From the NCBI RefSeq assembly GCF_001617365.1, contig NZ_LVJR01000010.1, positions 1 to 64,000 on the forward strand: a DNA stretch of 64,000 bases, written 5' to 3'. The stretch is from Rhodanobacter sp. FW104-R8 (GTDB lineage: Bacteria > Pseudomonadota > Gammaproteobacteria > Xanthomonadales > Rhodanobacteraceae). How positions within the stretch are numbered: the first letter of the stretch is position 1; every line of letters begins with the position of its first letter. Position numbers and translations under genes: made by a program. The notes below the pieces were generated by a model. It was given only the letters and a program-made list of their open reading frames with translations, did no database searches and had not been told where the DNA came from. Positions 9,011-18,763 of this stretch are shown here, piece by piece.

Positions 9011-9087
9011 GTAGGAGCGCACCCTGTGCGCGAATGCTCTTGGCTCGTGTCGACATCAGAGCATTCGCGCACAGGGTGCGCTCCTGC
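9011..9087. repeat. REP-like palindromic element
   Basis: A perfect 27-bp inverted repeat (arms 9014-9040 and 9058-9084, beginning GGAGCGCACCCTGTGCGCGA) with a 17-base loop. It fills the gap between accC and prmA and could form a strong transcript hairpin inside this operon. It is the longest-armed of three copies of this family seen in the first 10 kb. Confidence 0.9.
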
Positions 9088-9093
9088 AGGTGG

Positions 9094-10461
9094 TCAGGTG
9101 CCGGCGGCGGCTTTCTCTTTCTGCTCGGCCATCCGCTTCTCGAGGTAGTGGATGTTCTGGCCGCCGTGCTGGAAACCGGCGTCGGCCATGATCCGCTGCT
9201 GCAGCGGGATATTGCACTTGACGCCCTCGATCACCGTCTCGGCCAGCGCCAGGCGCATGCGCGCGATCGCGGTCTCGCGGTCGGGGCCGTGCACGATCAG
9301 CTTGCCGATCATCGAGTCGTAGTTCGGCGGGATGCGGTAGCCGTCGTACAGGTGGGTGTCCACGCGCACGCCGGGGCCGCCGGGCGCCTCGAAGCGCTTC
9401 ACCGTGCCGGGGCTGGGCATGAACGTATCCGGGTCCTCGGCGTTGATGCGGCACTCGATCGCATGGCCGTGGATCACCACGTCTTCCTGCCGGATCGTGA
9501 GCTTCTCGCCACCGGCGATCAGCAACTGCTCGCGCACCAGGTCGATGCCGGTGATCCACTCGGTCACCGGGTGCTCGACCTGGATGCGGGTGTTCATCTC
9601 GATGAAGTAGAAGCGGCCGTTCTCGTACAGGAACTCGAACGTGCCGGCGCCGCGGTAGCCGATGCGCAGGCAGGCATCGACGCAGACCTTGCCGATCGCC
9701 GCGCGCTGCTCGGGCGTGATGCCCGGCGCCGGCGCCTCCTCCACCACCTTCTGGTGGCGGCGCTGCATCGAGCAGTCGCGCTCGCCCAGGTGGATCGCGT
9801 TGCCCTGGCCGTCGGCGAGCACCTGGACCTCCACGTGACGCGGGTTCTCCAGGAACTTCTCCATGTAGACCTGATCGTTGCCGAAGGCCGCCTTGGCTTC
9901 CTGCTTGGTCATGGTGATGGCGTTGCCCAGGTGCGCCTCGGTGCGCACCACGCGCATGCCGCGGCCGCCGCCGCCGCCGGCGGCCTTGATGATCACCGGG
10001 TAACCGATCTCGCGGGCGATCTTGATGTTGGTGTCCACGTCCTCGCCGAGCGGGCCGCCGGAGCCGGGCACGCACGGCACGCCGGCCGCCTTCATCGCGC
10101 GGATCGCCTCGACCTTGTCGCCCATCAGGCGGATCACCTCGGCGGTCGGCCCGATGAAGACGAAGCCGGACTGCTCCACCTGCTCGGCGAAGTCGGCGCG
10201 CTCGGACAGGAAGCCGTAGCCGGGGTGGATCGCCTGGGCGTCGGTGATTTCCGCCGCCGCGATGATCCGCGGGATGTTGAGGTAGCTGTCGACCGACGGC
10301 CCGGGACCGATGCAGATCGACTCGTCGGCGAGGCCGACATGCTTCAGGTTGCGGTCCACGGTGGAGTGCACCGCCACGGTCTTGATGCCCAGACTGTGGC
10401 AGGCGCGCAGCACGCGCAGCGCGATTTCGCCGCGGTTGGCGATGACGACCTTCTCGAGCAT
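9094..10461 (-). CDS. accC: Acetyl-CoA carboxylase, biotin carboxylase subunit
   Basis: AccC carboxylates the biotin of AccB using ATP and bicarbonate, the first half-reaction of fatty acid synthesis. The protein is 455 residues (449 in E. coli). It starts [20 protein letters not shown], the biotin carboxylase N-terminus. The ATP-grasp domain has the glycine-rich loop [10 protein letters not shown] and the active-site segment [16 protein letters not shown]. The start is at MLEKVV because the family begins there; six more in-frame codons lie upstream. accB ends 10 bases upstream, so the two are almost certainly one transcript. Confidence 0.97.
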   Translation of the reverse strand: MLEKVVIANRGEIALRVLRACHSLGIKTVAVHSTVDRNLKHVGLADESICIGPGPSVDSYLNIPRIIAAAEITDAQAIHPGYGFLSERADFAEQVEQSGFVFIGPTAEVIRLMGDKVEAIRAMKAAGVPCVPGSGGPLGEDVDTNIKIAREIGYPVIIKAAGGGGGRGMRVVRTEAHLGNAITMTKQEAKAAFGNDQVYMEKFLENPRHVEVQVLADGQGNAIHLGERDCSMQRRHQKVVEEAPAPGITPEQRAAIGKVCVDACLRIGYRGAGTFEFLYENGRFYFIEMNTRIQVEHPVTEWITGIDLVREQLLIAGGEKLTIRQEDVVIHGHAIECRINAEDPDTFMPSPGTVKRFEAPGGPGVRVDTHLYDGYRIPPNYDSMIGKLIVHGPDRETAIARMRLALAETVIEGVKCNIPLQQRIMADAGFQHGGQNIHYLEKRMAEQKEKAAAGT

Positions 10462-10471
10462 CCGGGCGGCC

Positions 10472-10945
10472 TCAGGCAATCACGAACATGGGTTCGTCGA
10501 ATTCCACCGGCTGGCCGTTCTCGACCAGGATCGCCTGCACGGTGCCGGCCACGTCGGCCTCGATCTGGTTGAACATCTTCATCGCCTCGATGATGCCCAG
10601 CGTCTCGCCGGCCTTCACCTGCTGGCCGACCTTCACGAAGGCCGGCGTGCCCGGGCTGGCCGAGGCGTAGAAGGTGCCGACCATCGGCGCCTTCACCACG
10701 TGGCCGGCGGGCAGCGCGTTCGCGGCCGGAGCCTCGGCGGCCGCCGCTGCCGAGGTCGCGGCGGCCGGGGCGGGCGCGGCGGCCACCATCACCGGCGCGG
10801 CGGCCGGCGCGGCAGCCTGGGCGGGCGCAGCGTTCTTCGGCACGCGCGACAGGCGGACGACCTCCTCGCCCTCCTTGATTTCCAGCTCGGCGAGGTTGGA
10901 TTCCTCGAGCAGGTCGATCAGTTTCTTTATTTTGCGCAAATCCAT
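10472..10945 (-). CDS. accB: Acetyl-CoA carboxylase biotin carboxyl carrier protein
   Basis: AccB carries biotin between the carboxylase and transferase subunits. The protein is 157 residues. The N-terminal part [20 protein letters not shown] is followed by a long Ala/Pro-rich flexible linker (about 40-80) and a C-terminal biotinyl domain. The biotin acceptor Lys lies in EAMKMFNQI, and the thumb region is [19 protein letters not shown]. It is the gene between aroQ and accC, as in E. coli and Pseudomonas. Confidence 0.97.
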   Translation of the reverse strand: MDLRKIKKLIDLLEESNLAELEIKEGEEVVRLSRVPKNAAPAQAAAPAAAPVMVAAAPAPAAATSAAAAAEAPAANALPAGHVVKAPMVGTFYASASPGTPAFVKVGQQVKAGETLGIIEAMKMFNQIEADVAGTVQAILVENGQPVEFDEPMFVIA

Positions 10946-11018
10946 CGGATCAGCCTTTGGTCAGTCATGCCGCCCGGGGCGGCTGGATGGTGGATGAGGG
11001 GCGCGCGGACGGCGCCGG

Positions 11019-11471
11019 TCAATTCGCGGCGGACGTCTGCAGGCGCTGCAGCGCCGCGTCCAGCGCCAGCCGGTAGCTGTCGGCGCCGAAACCGCAGATC
11101 ACGCCGAGCGCGAGGTCGGACAGGTACGAGTGGTGGCGGAACGGTTCGCGGGCGAACACGTTCGACAGGTGCACCTCGATGAACGGGATCGCCACCGCGG
11201 CGAACGCGTCGCGCAGGGCGATGCTGGTATGGGTGAGTGCGCCGGCGTTGCACAGGATCATCGCGGTGCGGTCGTCGCGGCCCTGGTGGATGCGGCCGAT
11301 CAGCTCGTGCTCGGCGTTCGACTGGAACCAGACCAGCTCGTGCCCGGCCGCATGCGCGCGCTCGGCCAGCCGCTGGTTGATGTCGGCCAGCGTGTCGTGG
11401 CCGTAGACTTGCGGCTCGCGTACGCCCAGCAGATTGAGATTGGGTCCGTGCAGGACCAGGATTTTCGCCAC
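11019..11471 (-). CDS. aroQ: Type II 3-dehydroquinate dehydratase
   Basis: AroQ dehydrates 3-dehydroquinate in the shikimate pathway. The protein is 150 residues, the usual size. The N-terminal [20 protein letters not shown] contains the catalytic Tyr and its loop; later motifs are [17 protein letters not shown] and [14 protein letters not shown] with the catalytic His. There is no ATG nearby, so the GTG at 11471 ([11 protein letters not shown]) was chosen; the longest frame runs 51 codons further into non-conserved sequence overlapping the tlpA-like gene. aroQ next to accB is a common arrangement. Confidence 0.93.
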   Translation of the reverse strand: MAKILVLHGPNLNLLGVREPQVYGHDTLADINQRLAERAHAAGHELVWFQSNAEHELIGRIHQGRDDRTAMILCNAGALTHTSIALRDAFAAVAIPFIEVHLSNVFAREPFRHHSYLSDLALGVICGFGADSYRLALDAALQRLQTSAAN

Positions 11472-11593
11472 GAAACCGTCCAGCCAGCATCGGAAACCGG
11501 CGCAGTGTGCGCGTAGTCCGGGATATTGTCCAGTTCGCTGCAGATCGACGATGTTTGACGGAGAAGTCCCGGGTTTCCGTGCGTAGGCGTATG

Positions 11594-12142
11594 TCAGTGC
11601 CGATCTTTCGCTGGTGCCAGCCACTGTGCCAGCTGCGTGGCGGATAGCGGGCCCGCCTGTGTAGCCAACAGGCGCCCATCGGCGTCGATCAGCACGCTAT
11701 AGGGGAGGACCTGGCGCGTATTGCCCAGCAGCAGCGAGGTACTCGGTGGACCCATCCGGCCGATCAAGATCGGGTAATTCACCGGATGTGCGGCCAAAAA
11801 CGCCCGGATGCGAGCAGGCTCGTCCATCGCAATTCCGACCACGATCGGCGCTTTTTCGCCGAACTTGGCCTGTGCCTCGGCCAGCGCCGGCATCTCCCGC
11901 AGGCACGGCGCGCACCAGCTGGCCCAGAAGTTCAGCAGCACGCGGCGCCCGCGGTAGCTGTCCAGCCGGTGCGATGCGCCGTCAAGGTCGGGCAGGCTGA
12001 GCGGCGGCAGCGGCTGGCCGAGCAGCGTCGGCGGCGCGTCGGCGGTGGACGCCGGCGGCCGGCTGCGGTGCTGCGCGTAGCCGCCCAGCGCGGCGGCCAG
12101 CACCGCCAGGCCGAGGATCAGCCAGTTGCCGCGGCTGAGCAT
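11594..12142 (-). CDS. TlpA family thiol:disulfide oxidoreductase
   Basis: A 182-residue membrane-anchored thioredoxin-like protein. An N-terminal uncleaved signal anchor ([17 protein letters not shown]) is followed by an AhpC/TSA-TlpA fold with the active site [17 protein letters not shown] (CxxC). A cis-Pro region is present in [17 protein letters not shown]. It probably reduces periplasmic disulfides using electrons from DsbD, because its ATG overlaps the dsbD stop codon by one base (TGATG), which suggests translational coupling. The exact client, for example cytochrome c maturation or a specific enzyme, is not visible. Confidence 0.9.
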   Translation of the reverse strand: MLSRGNWLILGLAVLAAALGGYAQHRSRPPASTADAPPTLLGQPLPPLSLPDLDGASHRLDSYRGRRVLLNFWASWCAPCLREMPALAEAQAKFGEKAPIVVGIAMDEPARIRAFLAAHPVNYPILIGRMGPPSTSLLLGNTRQVLPYSVLIDADGRLLATQAGPLSATQLAQWLAPAKDRH

Positions 12143-14331
12143 CAGCGTGCGGCTTCCGTCAGCGCCTGTTCGACCAGCGCGGCAGTCAGCACGGTGGACA
12201 GCTTCCGGCCCGGGCCGCCGTGCTTCGGGAACACCACGTACAGCGGCACGCCCGGCGAGTGGTAGGCCTGCAGGAACTCACTGATGGTCGGGTTGACGTC
12301 GGTCCAGTCGCCCTTCATGTAGACCGCGCCGGTGCGCTGCAGCAGGTCGCGGAAGGCCTGCGTGCCCAGCACGGCGTGTTCGTTCGCCTTGCAGGTGACG
12401 CACCAGTCGGCGGTCATGTCGACGAACACCGGCGTGCCGGCCGCGCGCAGCTCGGCGAGTTTCTGCGGGCTGTAGGCGACCACGCCTTCCTCGGCCACGG
12501 CCGTGTTCGACGGTGGCGGCACGTGAGCGAGCAGGTACATCGGCACCAGGGTGGCGAGCGCCAGCACCGCCACCATCAACTTGCTGGGCGCCCCGCGCGA
12601 GCGGCTGCGCTCGAACCACCACAGCGTCATCGCCAGCAGCACCATCGCCACCAGCACCAGGCCGACCGCGTCGGCGCCGCGCTGGTTCGCCAGCACCCAC
12701 ACCAGCCAGGCGGCGGTGAGGTACATCGGGAAGGCCAGCACCTGCTTCAGCGTTTCCATCCAGCGGCCGGGCTTCGGCAGCAGGCGCGCCAGCGCGGGCA
12801 CGAAGCCGACCGCCAGGAACGGCAGCGCCAGCCCGACGCCCAGCATCAGGAACACCAGCAGCGCGGACAGCATCGGTGCGGCGAACGCATACGCCAGTGC
12901 GCCACCCATGAACGGCGCGGTGCACGGGCTGGCCACCACCACCGCCAGCACGCCGGTGAAGAAGTCGCCGGCCGGGCCGGAGCGCGCGGCGAGGCCGGCG
13001 CCGGTATTGCCCAGCGACGCGCCGAACTGCACCACGCCGGACATCGACAGGCCCACCGCCAGCATCACGCAGGCCAGCGCGCCGACCAGCAGCGGCTGCT
13101 GCAGCTGCGAGCCCCAGCCGAGCGCGTGGCCGGCCGCGCGCAGCGCGAGGATGCCCAGCCCCAGCGTGGCAAAGCTGCACAGCACGCCGGCGGTGTAGAA
13201 CAGCGCGTGGCGGCGGGCGGTGGCGCGGTTCTCGCCGCTTTCCAGCACGCTGACCGCCTTGATCGACAGCACCGGCAGCACGCATGGCATCAGGTTCAGC
13301 ACCAGGCCGCCGCCCAGCGCCAGCAGCAGCGCGGCGACCAGGCTGACCTGCAGCGGACCGCCGGCAAGATCGGCGGGCGGCATTTCCGGTGCCACGGCAC
13401 CGGATGCCACGGCGCCGCTGCCGAGGTCGATGTCCACCGCGCGGGTCATCAGCGGATAACACAGGCCGCCGTCCTGGCAGCCCTGGAAACTCGCCTGCAG
13501 CGCGAGCTGCCTGCGGCCGGCCAGGTCGCCTTCCACCGTCACCGGCAGCTCGACCTGGTCGAAATACACGGTGACATCGCCGTAGTGTTCGTCGCGGTGC
13601 GCGGTGCCCGCCGGCCATGCGGGCTTCAGCGTGAGGCCGGCGGCGTCGCCGAGCTTCAGCGTGGTCTGGTCGCGGTACAGGTAGTAGCCCTTCGGCATCG
13701 TCCAGCGCAGCAGCAACTGCTGCGGACCCTGCGCCAGCGCCTCGAAGCGGAACGCCTGCTCGGCCGGCAGCGGTGCGCCGGCCGCCGCCGTGCCCGTGCG
13801 GCTGCCGAGCTGGCTCAGCGCCGCGCCCAGGGCGTTGCCCGTCGTCGGGGTTGCCGCGACGCCGGCGCTGGCCGGCAGCGGCAGGTCCAGCTTCTCGGTA
13901 TGCGGCGGGTAGCAGATCTTCGGATCGACCTCGTGGCAGCCCTGGTACTGCACGCTCAGTTGCAGCCGCGTGGTGCCGGCGGCGACGCTGTACGGGATGC
14001 TGGCGTCGACGCCGTGGTGGTAGGTCTCCACGTCGCCGAGGTATTCGTCGTGGTGCTTCTCGCCGTCGGGCAGCTGCGCCTCGCCCAGGGTGACGCCGTC
14101 GCCGCCCTTGAACTTCATGCGGCCGCGGTAGAGGTAGTAGTCCGGCGCGATGGTCCAGTGCAGCTTCAGCATGCCGGGCGTGGCCGTGTCGGCGCTCAGC
14201 TTGTACGCCTCGGTCACCGGCAGCAGGTTGTCCGTGTCCTGCGCCGGCGCGGGCGCGGCGCACAGCAGGCCGAGCAGCAGGAAGGCCAGTGCGGGCAGGC
14301 GGGCGGCCAGACGGCCGGTGATCAGACGCAT
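12142..14331 (-). CDS. dsbD: Thiol:disulfide interchange protein DsbD, two N-terminal alpha domains
   Basis: DsbD transfers electrons from cytoplasmic thioredoxin to periplasmic thiol proteins. The protein is 729 residues, longer than E. coli DsbD (about 565) because the periplasmic alpha domain is duplicated. The first copy (about 35-150) has QGCHEVDPKICYPP and the second (about 185-300) has QGCQDGGLCYPLMTR, each with a Cys pair. The eight-helix membrane domain has CVLPVLSIKA and ASPCTAPFMGGALAYAFA; the C-terminal thioredoxin-like gamma domain has DWCVTCKANE. A signal peptide precedes the first domain. It is coupled to the downstream TlpA-like gene. Confidence 0.94.
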   Translation of the reverse strand: MRLITGRLAARLPALAFLLLGLLCAAPAPAQDTDNLLPVTEAYKLSADTATPGMLKLHWTIAPDYYLYRGRMKFKGGDGVTLGEAQLPDGEKHHDEYLGDVETYHHGVDASIPYSVAAGTTRLQLSVQYQGCHEVDPKICYPPHTEKLDLPLPASAGVAATPTTGNALGAALSQLGSRTGTAAAGAPLPAEQAFRFEALAQGPQQLLLRWTMPKGYYLYRDQTTLKLGDAAGLTLKPAWPAGTAHRDEHYGDVTVYFDQVELPVTVEGDLAGRRQLALQASFQGCQDGGLCYPLMTRAVDIDLGSGAVASGAVAPEMPPADLAGGPLQVSLVAALLLALGGGLVLNLMPCVLPVLSIKAVSVLESGENRATARRHALFYTAGVLCSFATLGLGILALRAAGHALGWGSQLQQPLLVGALACVMLAVGLSMSGVVQFGASLGNTGAGLAARSGPAGDFFTGVLAVVVASPCTAPFMGGALAYAFAAPMLSALLVFLMLGVGLALPFLAVGFVPALARLLPKPGRWMETLKQVLAFPMYLTAAWLVWVLANQRGADAVGLVLVAMVLLAMTLWWFERSRSRGAPSKLMVAVLALATLVPMYLLAHVPPPSNTAVAEEGVVAYSPQKLAELRAAGTPVFVDMTADWCVTCKANEHAVLGTQAFRDLLQRTGAVYMKGDWTDVNPTISEFLQAYHSPGVPLYVVFPKHGGPGRKLSTVLTAALVEQALTEAAR

Positions 14332-14403
14332 CGCGATTCCAGAGGCGCAGCAGCGAGAAGGCCATTATGGACCATGCCGGCCGCGCCTCCGCTCGTTGCG
14401 GCC

Positions 14404-15300
14404 TTATGCCTTCTCGGCGGCCAGTGCCGGCGCCGTGCGGCGCGTGCGCACCAGCCCGGTGGTGAGTGCCGTGCCCAGCAGGATCACCGCGCAGCCGCCG
14501 AGCATGCGGGCGCTCACCGGCTCGTGGAGCAGCAGGGCGCCCCACAGCACGCCGAACGCCGGGATCAGGTAGGGGATCACCATGATCCGCGTCGCGCCGA
14601 CCCGCGCCAGCACCCAGAAGAACAGCACATAGGCCAGCGCCGTGCACAGCACCGCCAGCCCCGCGGCGGCCAGCCACGCCTGCAGCGGCGGGGCCTGCGC
14701 CGGCCACGCCAGCAGCGTCGTCGGCAGCAGCAGGAGCGCGGCGACCATGTGGCTGCCGACCGTCACCACCAGCGGCGTTACGCCGGCCAGGCGCAGGTGG
14801 GTGTAGTGCACCGCGTAGCCGTACAGCACGGTGGCGGCGACGCAGGCGAGCAGCGCCATGCCCGCACCCGGCCCCAGCGCGAGGCTGCCCTCGGCCAGCC
14901 AGACCACGCCGGCGAAGCCGATCGCCAGTCCGGCACCGCGCCAGGCGTCCAGTCGCTGGCCCAGCCAGAGCCAGCCGATCAGCGCGGCGAACATCGGCGT
15001 CATGCCGTCGATGATCGAGGCCAGCCCCGCCGGCAGGCTGCGCGTGGCGAAGGTGAACAGCACGAACGGCAGCGCCGAGTTGGTCAGTCCGACTACGGCG
15101 ATGGGTTTCCAGTGCGCGCGCCATTCGGCGAGCCGCGCGCGCGAGGCCAGCAGCGGCAGGAAGCACAACGCCGCGCCGATCGCGCGCAAACCGGCCAGCG
15201 GCAGGGCACCGAAGGCGCCGGCGCCCATCCGCATGAACAGGAACGAGCCGCCCCACAGGGCGCCCAGCGACAGCAGCACGGCATGGTCGATCTTCTTCAT
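14404..15300 (-). CDS. EamA/DMT family transporter
   Basis: A 298-residue integral membrane protein with ten predicted helices in two EamA repeats. The first ends near SIIDGMTPMFAALIGWLWLG and the second near MVIPYLIPAFGVLWGALLLH and LGGCAVILLGTALT. Members export metabolites or amino acids or drugs, and the substrate here is unknown. The start at MKKIDHAVLLSLGALWGGSF was chosen; the longer frame has 18 non-hydrophobic extra residues. It lies between cutA and dsbD on the same strand, with 60 and 72 bases of spacing. Confidence 0.85.
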   Translation of the reverse strand: MKKIDHAVLLSLGALWGGSFLFMRMGAGAFGALPLAGLRAIGAALCFLPLLASRARLAEWRAHWKPIAVVGLTNSALPFVLFTFATRSLPAGLASIIDGMTPMFAALIGWLWLGQRLDAWRGAGLAIGFAGVVWLAEGSLALGPGAGMALLACVAATVLYGYAVHYTHLRLAGVTPLVVTVGSHMVAALLLLPTTLLAWPAQAPPLQAWLAAAGLAVLCTALAYVLFFWVLARVGATRIMVIPYLIPAFGVLWGALLLHEPVSARMLGGCAVILLGTALTTGLVRTRRTAPALAAEKA

Positions 15301-15360
15301 CTCGGGGGAGCGGCAGGGGCGGGGATGTCCAGTGTGCCCAAGTGCCACTGCCAAGGGCTG

Positions 15361-15714
15361 TCAGCAGTCTTGCGGCGCCTCGCCGGTCGCGGCGCGCACC
15401 CAGTCCAGGTAGGCCGCGTGGCCGCGCTCCACCGGCACCGCGACCAGCTCGGGCAGCGCGTAGGGGTGCAGTTCCAGCAGGCGCGCCTTCAGCGCGTCGA
15501 AGCGCGTGGCGGTGGTCTTGATCAGCAGCAGGTCCTCGCCCTCGGTGGTCACGCGGCCCTGCCACCGGTAGGTCGAGGCGACCCCGGGCAGGCGATTCAC
15601 GCAGGCGGCCAGCCGTTCGTCCACCAATGCCCCGGCGATCATCTGCGCGCTGGCCGCGTCGGGGCAGGCGCAATAGCAGAGCAGGACGGTGGCGGGTGCG
15701 ATGGGCGAGGTCAT
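15361..15714 (-). CDS. cutA: Divalent-cation tolerance protein CutA
   Basis: A 117-residue trimeric ferredoxin-like-fold protein associated with copper and other metal tolerance; the true role of the family is unsettled. Conserved features include the early CYCACPD segment (Cys-rich compared with most homologues), AACVNRLPGVASTYRWQG and the C-terminal HPYALPELVAVPVERGHAAY. It is the first gene of the minus-strand cutA-dsbD-tlpA series and is divergent from groES, an order frequently seen in xanthomonads. Confidence 0.92.
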   Translation of the reverse strand: MTSPIAPATVLLCYCACPDAASAQMIAGALVDERLAACVNRLPGVASTYRWQGRVTTEGEDLLLIKTTATRFDALKARLLELHPYALPELVAVPVERGHAAYLDWVRAATGEAPQDC

Positions 15715-15757
15715 CGGCCAAGCCTACCCCGGCCGCGGGTCGATTTCGCCGGCGACT

Positions 15758-15786
15758 CTTGAAAGTCGCGCCCGTTCGCCCAATTA
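15758..15786 (+). promoter_or_regulatory. Sigma-32 type heat-shock promoter of groESL
   Basis: CTTGAAA at 15758-15764 and CCCAATTA at 15779-15786, 14 bases apart, match the heat-shock sigma consensus (CTTGAAA, 11-16 bases, CCCATNTA). It lies about 150 bases before groES. Confidence 0.65.
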
Positions 15787-15813
15787 GGTTGCTCATCCCA
15801 GGGCACACAGTTC

Positions 15814-15841
15814 TTGCAGCGGCGTCGCAGACCCGTAGAAT
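15814..15841 (+). promoter_or_regulatory. Sigma-70 type promoter of groESL
   Basis: TTGCAG (15814-15819) and TAGAAT (15836-15841) are separated by 16 bases. The expected start of transcription falls within the CIRCE element immediately downstream, so HrcA bound there would block this promoter. Confidence 0.6.
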
Positions 15842-15867
15842 TGGCACTCATTCACCCTGAGTGCTAA
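15841..15867 (+). promoter_or_regulatory. CIRCE operator (HrcA binding site)
   Basis: TTGGCACTC, nine bases, GAGTGCTAA: the classic CIRCE inverted repeat with a single mismatch in the left arm (TTGGCACTC for TTAGCACTC). It is placed directly in front of groES. HrcA itself is not in this window. Confidence 0.92.
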
Positions 15868-15931
15868 CAAGATCGCCGGCCCGGGTCTTGAAAGCCTTGC
15901 CCATCAACAACCTAGTCAGCTGGAGTCATCC

Positions 15932-16225
15932 ATGAGCACACTGCGTCCGTTGCACGACCGCGTCATCGTCAAGCGCCTCGAAGAGGAGCGCGTCTCCGCC
16001 GGCGGCATCGTCATCCCCGACAGCGCCACCGAGAAGCCGACCCGCGGCAAGGTCGTCGCCGCCGGCACCGGCCTGATCCTGAGCGACGGCAAGGTGCGCC
16101 CGATGTCGCTGAAGGCCGGCGACGTGGTGCTGTTCGGCAAGTACGCCGGCCAGGAAATCAAGATCGACGGCGAAGAGCTGGTCTTCCTGAAGGAAGACGA
16201 CATCGTGGCGGTGATCGAGGGCTGA
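15932..16225 (+). CDS. groES: Co-chaperonin GroES
   Basis: GroES is the heptameric lid of the GroEL folding chamber. The protein is 97 residues, full length. It starts [20 protein letters not shown], and the mobile loop [20 protein letters not shown] follows. The C-terminal half has [15 protein letters not shown]. It is first in the groES-groEL operon, with 110 bases between the genes, and is preceded by sigma-32-like, sigma-70-like and CIRCE elements, so heat shock should induce it by both activation and derepression. Confidence 0.98.
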   Translation: MSTLRPLHDRVIVKRLEEERVSAGGIVIPDSATEKPTRGKVVAAGTGLILSDGKVRPMSLKAGDVVLFGKYAGQEIKIDGEELVFLKEDDIVAVIEG

Positions 16226-16257
16226 GGCCTTCGGCCGAACCCGGTCGAGCGCGTTGA

Positions 16258-17985
<1,728 letters not shown>

Positions 17986-18006
17986 GCCAGCGTCTACACT
18001 ACGACC

Positions 18007-18041
18007 AAAGAAAACCCCGCCTCGGCGGGGTTTTCTTTTTT
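18007..18041 (+). terminator. Rho-independent terminator of groESL
   Basis: The hairpin AAAACCCCGCC-TC-GGCGGGGTTTT (18011-18034) is followed by a T-rich run to 18041. It ends the groES-groEL transcript. Confidence 0.93.
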
Positions 18042-18086
18042 GCCCTGCCGACCCGGGCGGCATGCCGGGCCGGTGGTGGGGCGGGC

Positions 18087-18650
18087 TCAGTGCCCGTGGG
18101 CGTTGGCGTTCGCATTCCCGCTGGCATTGCCGCTGGCACCGGCGTTGCCGCTGGCGTTGAGGCCCTTCACCGCATCGCCGACCGAGCCGGCGGCACGGTC
18201 GGTGGACTGGATCGCCGAGTGGGCGGCGTCGCGCACATCGCCGCCCACGCCCCGGCCCATATCGCCTGCCTTGCCGGCGGTGGCGGCGGTATCGATCCCT
18301 TCGCCGGCATCGACATTGGCGTTGGCGCTGGCGTGCGAGTCGCCGGCACCCGCCCCGATCGCGCCGTTGGCATTCGCGTTGGCGTTCGTGTCGGTGTTGT
18401 CATTGGCGGTCGACGCGGTCTTGTCGGCGACCTTGTGGACCTTGTGCTTCACGTGGGAACCGGCGCGGTGCAGGGTCTGCTCGGTCTGGGCGGTGGTCTG
18501 GCCGGCCGCGTGCATGGCGTCCGGTATGGCCGCGCCCGCGTGGACGCCGGCGCCGACCTGGGCGGCGCCGCCCAGGTTGACCTGGGCGAAGGCGGAGGCG
18601 GTGAGAACGCTGGCACCGAGGACGAGGGCGGAAAGCATGGTCTTGCGCAT
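18087..18650 (-). CDS. Asn/Ala/Gly-rich secreted protein
   Basis: A 187-residue protein with a good signal peptide (MRKTMLSALVLGASVLTASA, cleaved near residue 22). The mature part is low in complexity: a His/Lys-containing stretch (HRAGSHVKHKVHKVADKTAS) between two Asn/Ala-rich regions (TDTNANANANGAIGAGAG and the C-terminal SGNAGASGNASGNANANAHG). No aromatic core and no recognised domain; probably disordered and periplasmic or surface located. No function is assigned. The ATG at the signal peptide is the only reasonable start. It converges with groEL across the shared intergenic region. Confidence 0.7.
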   Translation of the reverse strand: MRKTMLSALVLGASVLTASAFAQVNLGGAAQVGAGVHAGAAIPDAMHAAGQTTAQTEQTLHRAGSHVKHKVHKVADKTASTANDNTDTNANANANGAIGAGAGDSHASANANVDAGEGIDTAATAGKAGDMGRGVGGDVRDAAHSAIQSTDRAAGSVGDAVKGLNASGNAGASGNASGNANANAHGH

Positions 18651-18763
18651 GGGGTTGACCTCCAGTGGGGGGGTGCCGCGAGGCGAGGCGTGCCACGCCT
18701 GCTGCGGACGTCACCAACCTAGGTGCTGCTCCCGGACTCCCGTCTGAACGGCCGCCGCGGCCT

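Noticed and set aside
8994..9056. Longer PrmA N-terminus
   Set aside because: All 21 added residues come from the palindromic repeat; the family starts at MPFLELS.
12220..15762. Plus-strand open frame of 1180 codons opposite dsbD, EamA gene and cutA
   Set aside because: Gln/Arg/His-rich shadow over three well-conserved minus-strand genes.
18090..18400. Minisatellite in the Asn/Ala-rich gene
   Set aside because: DNA units are irregular; the repetition is amino-acid composition rather than an exact tandem array.
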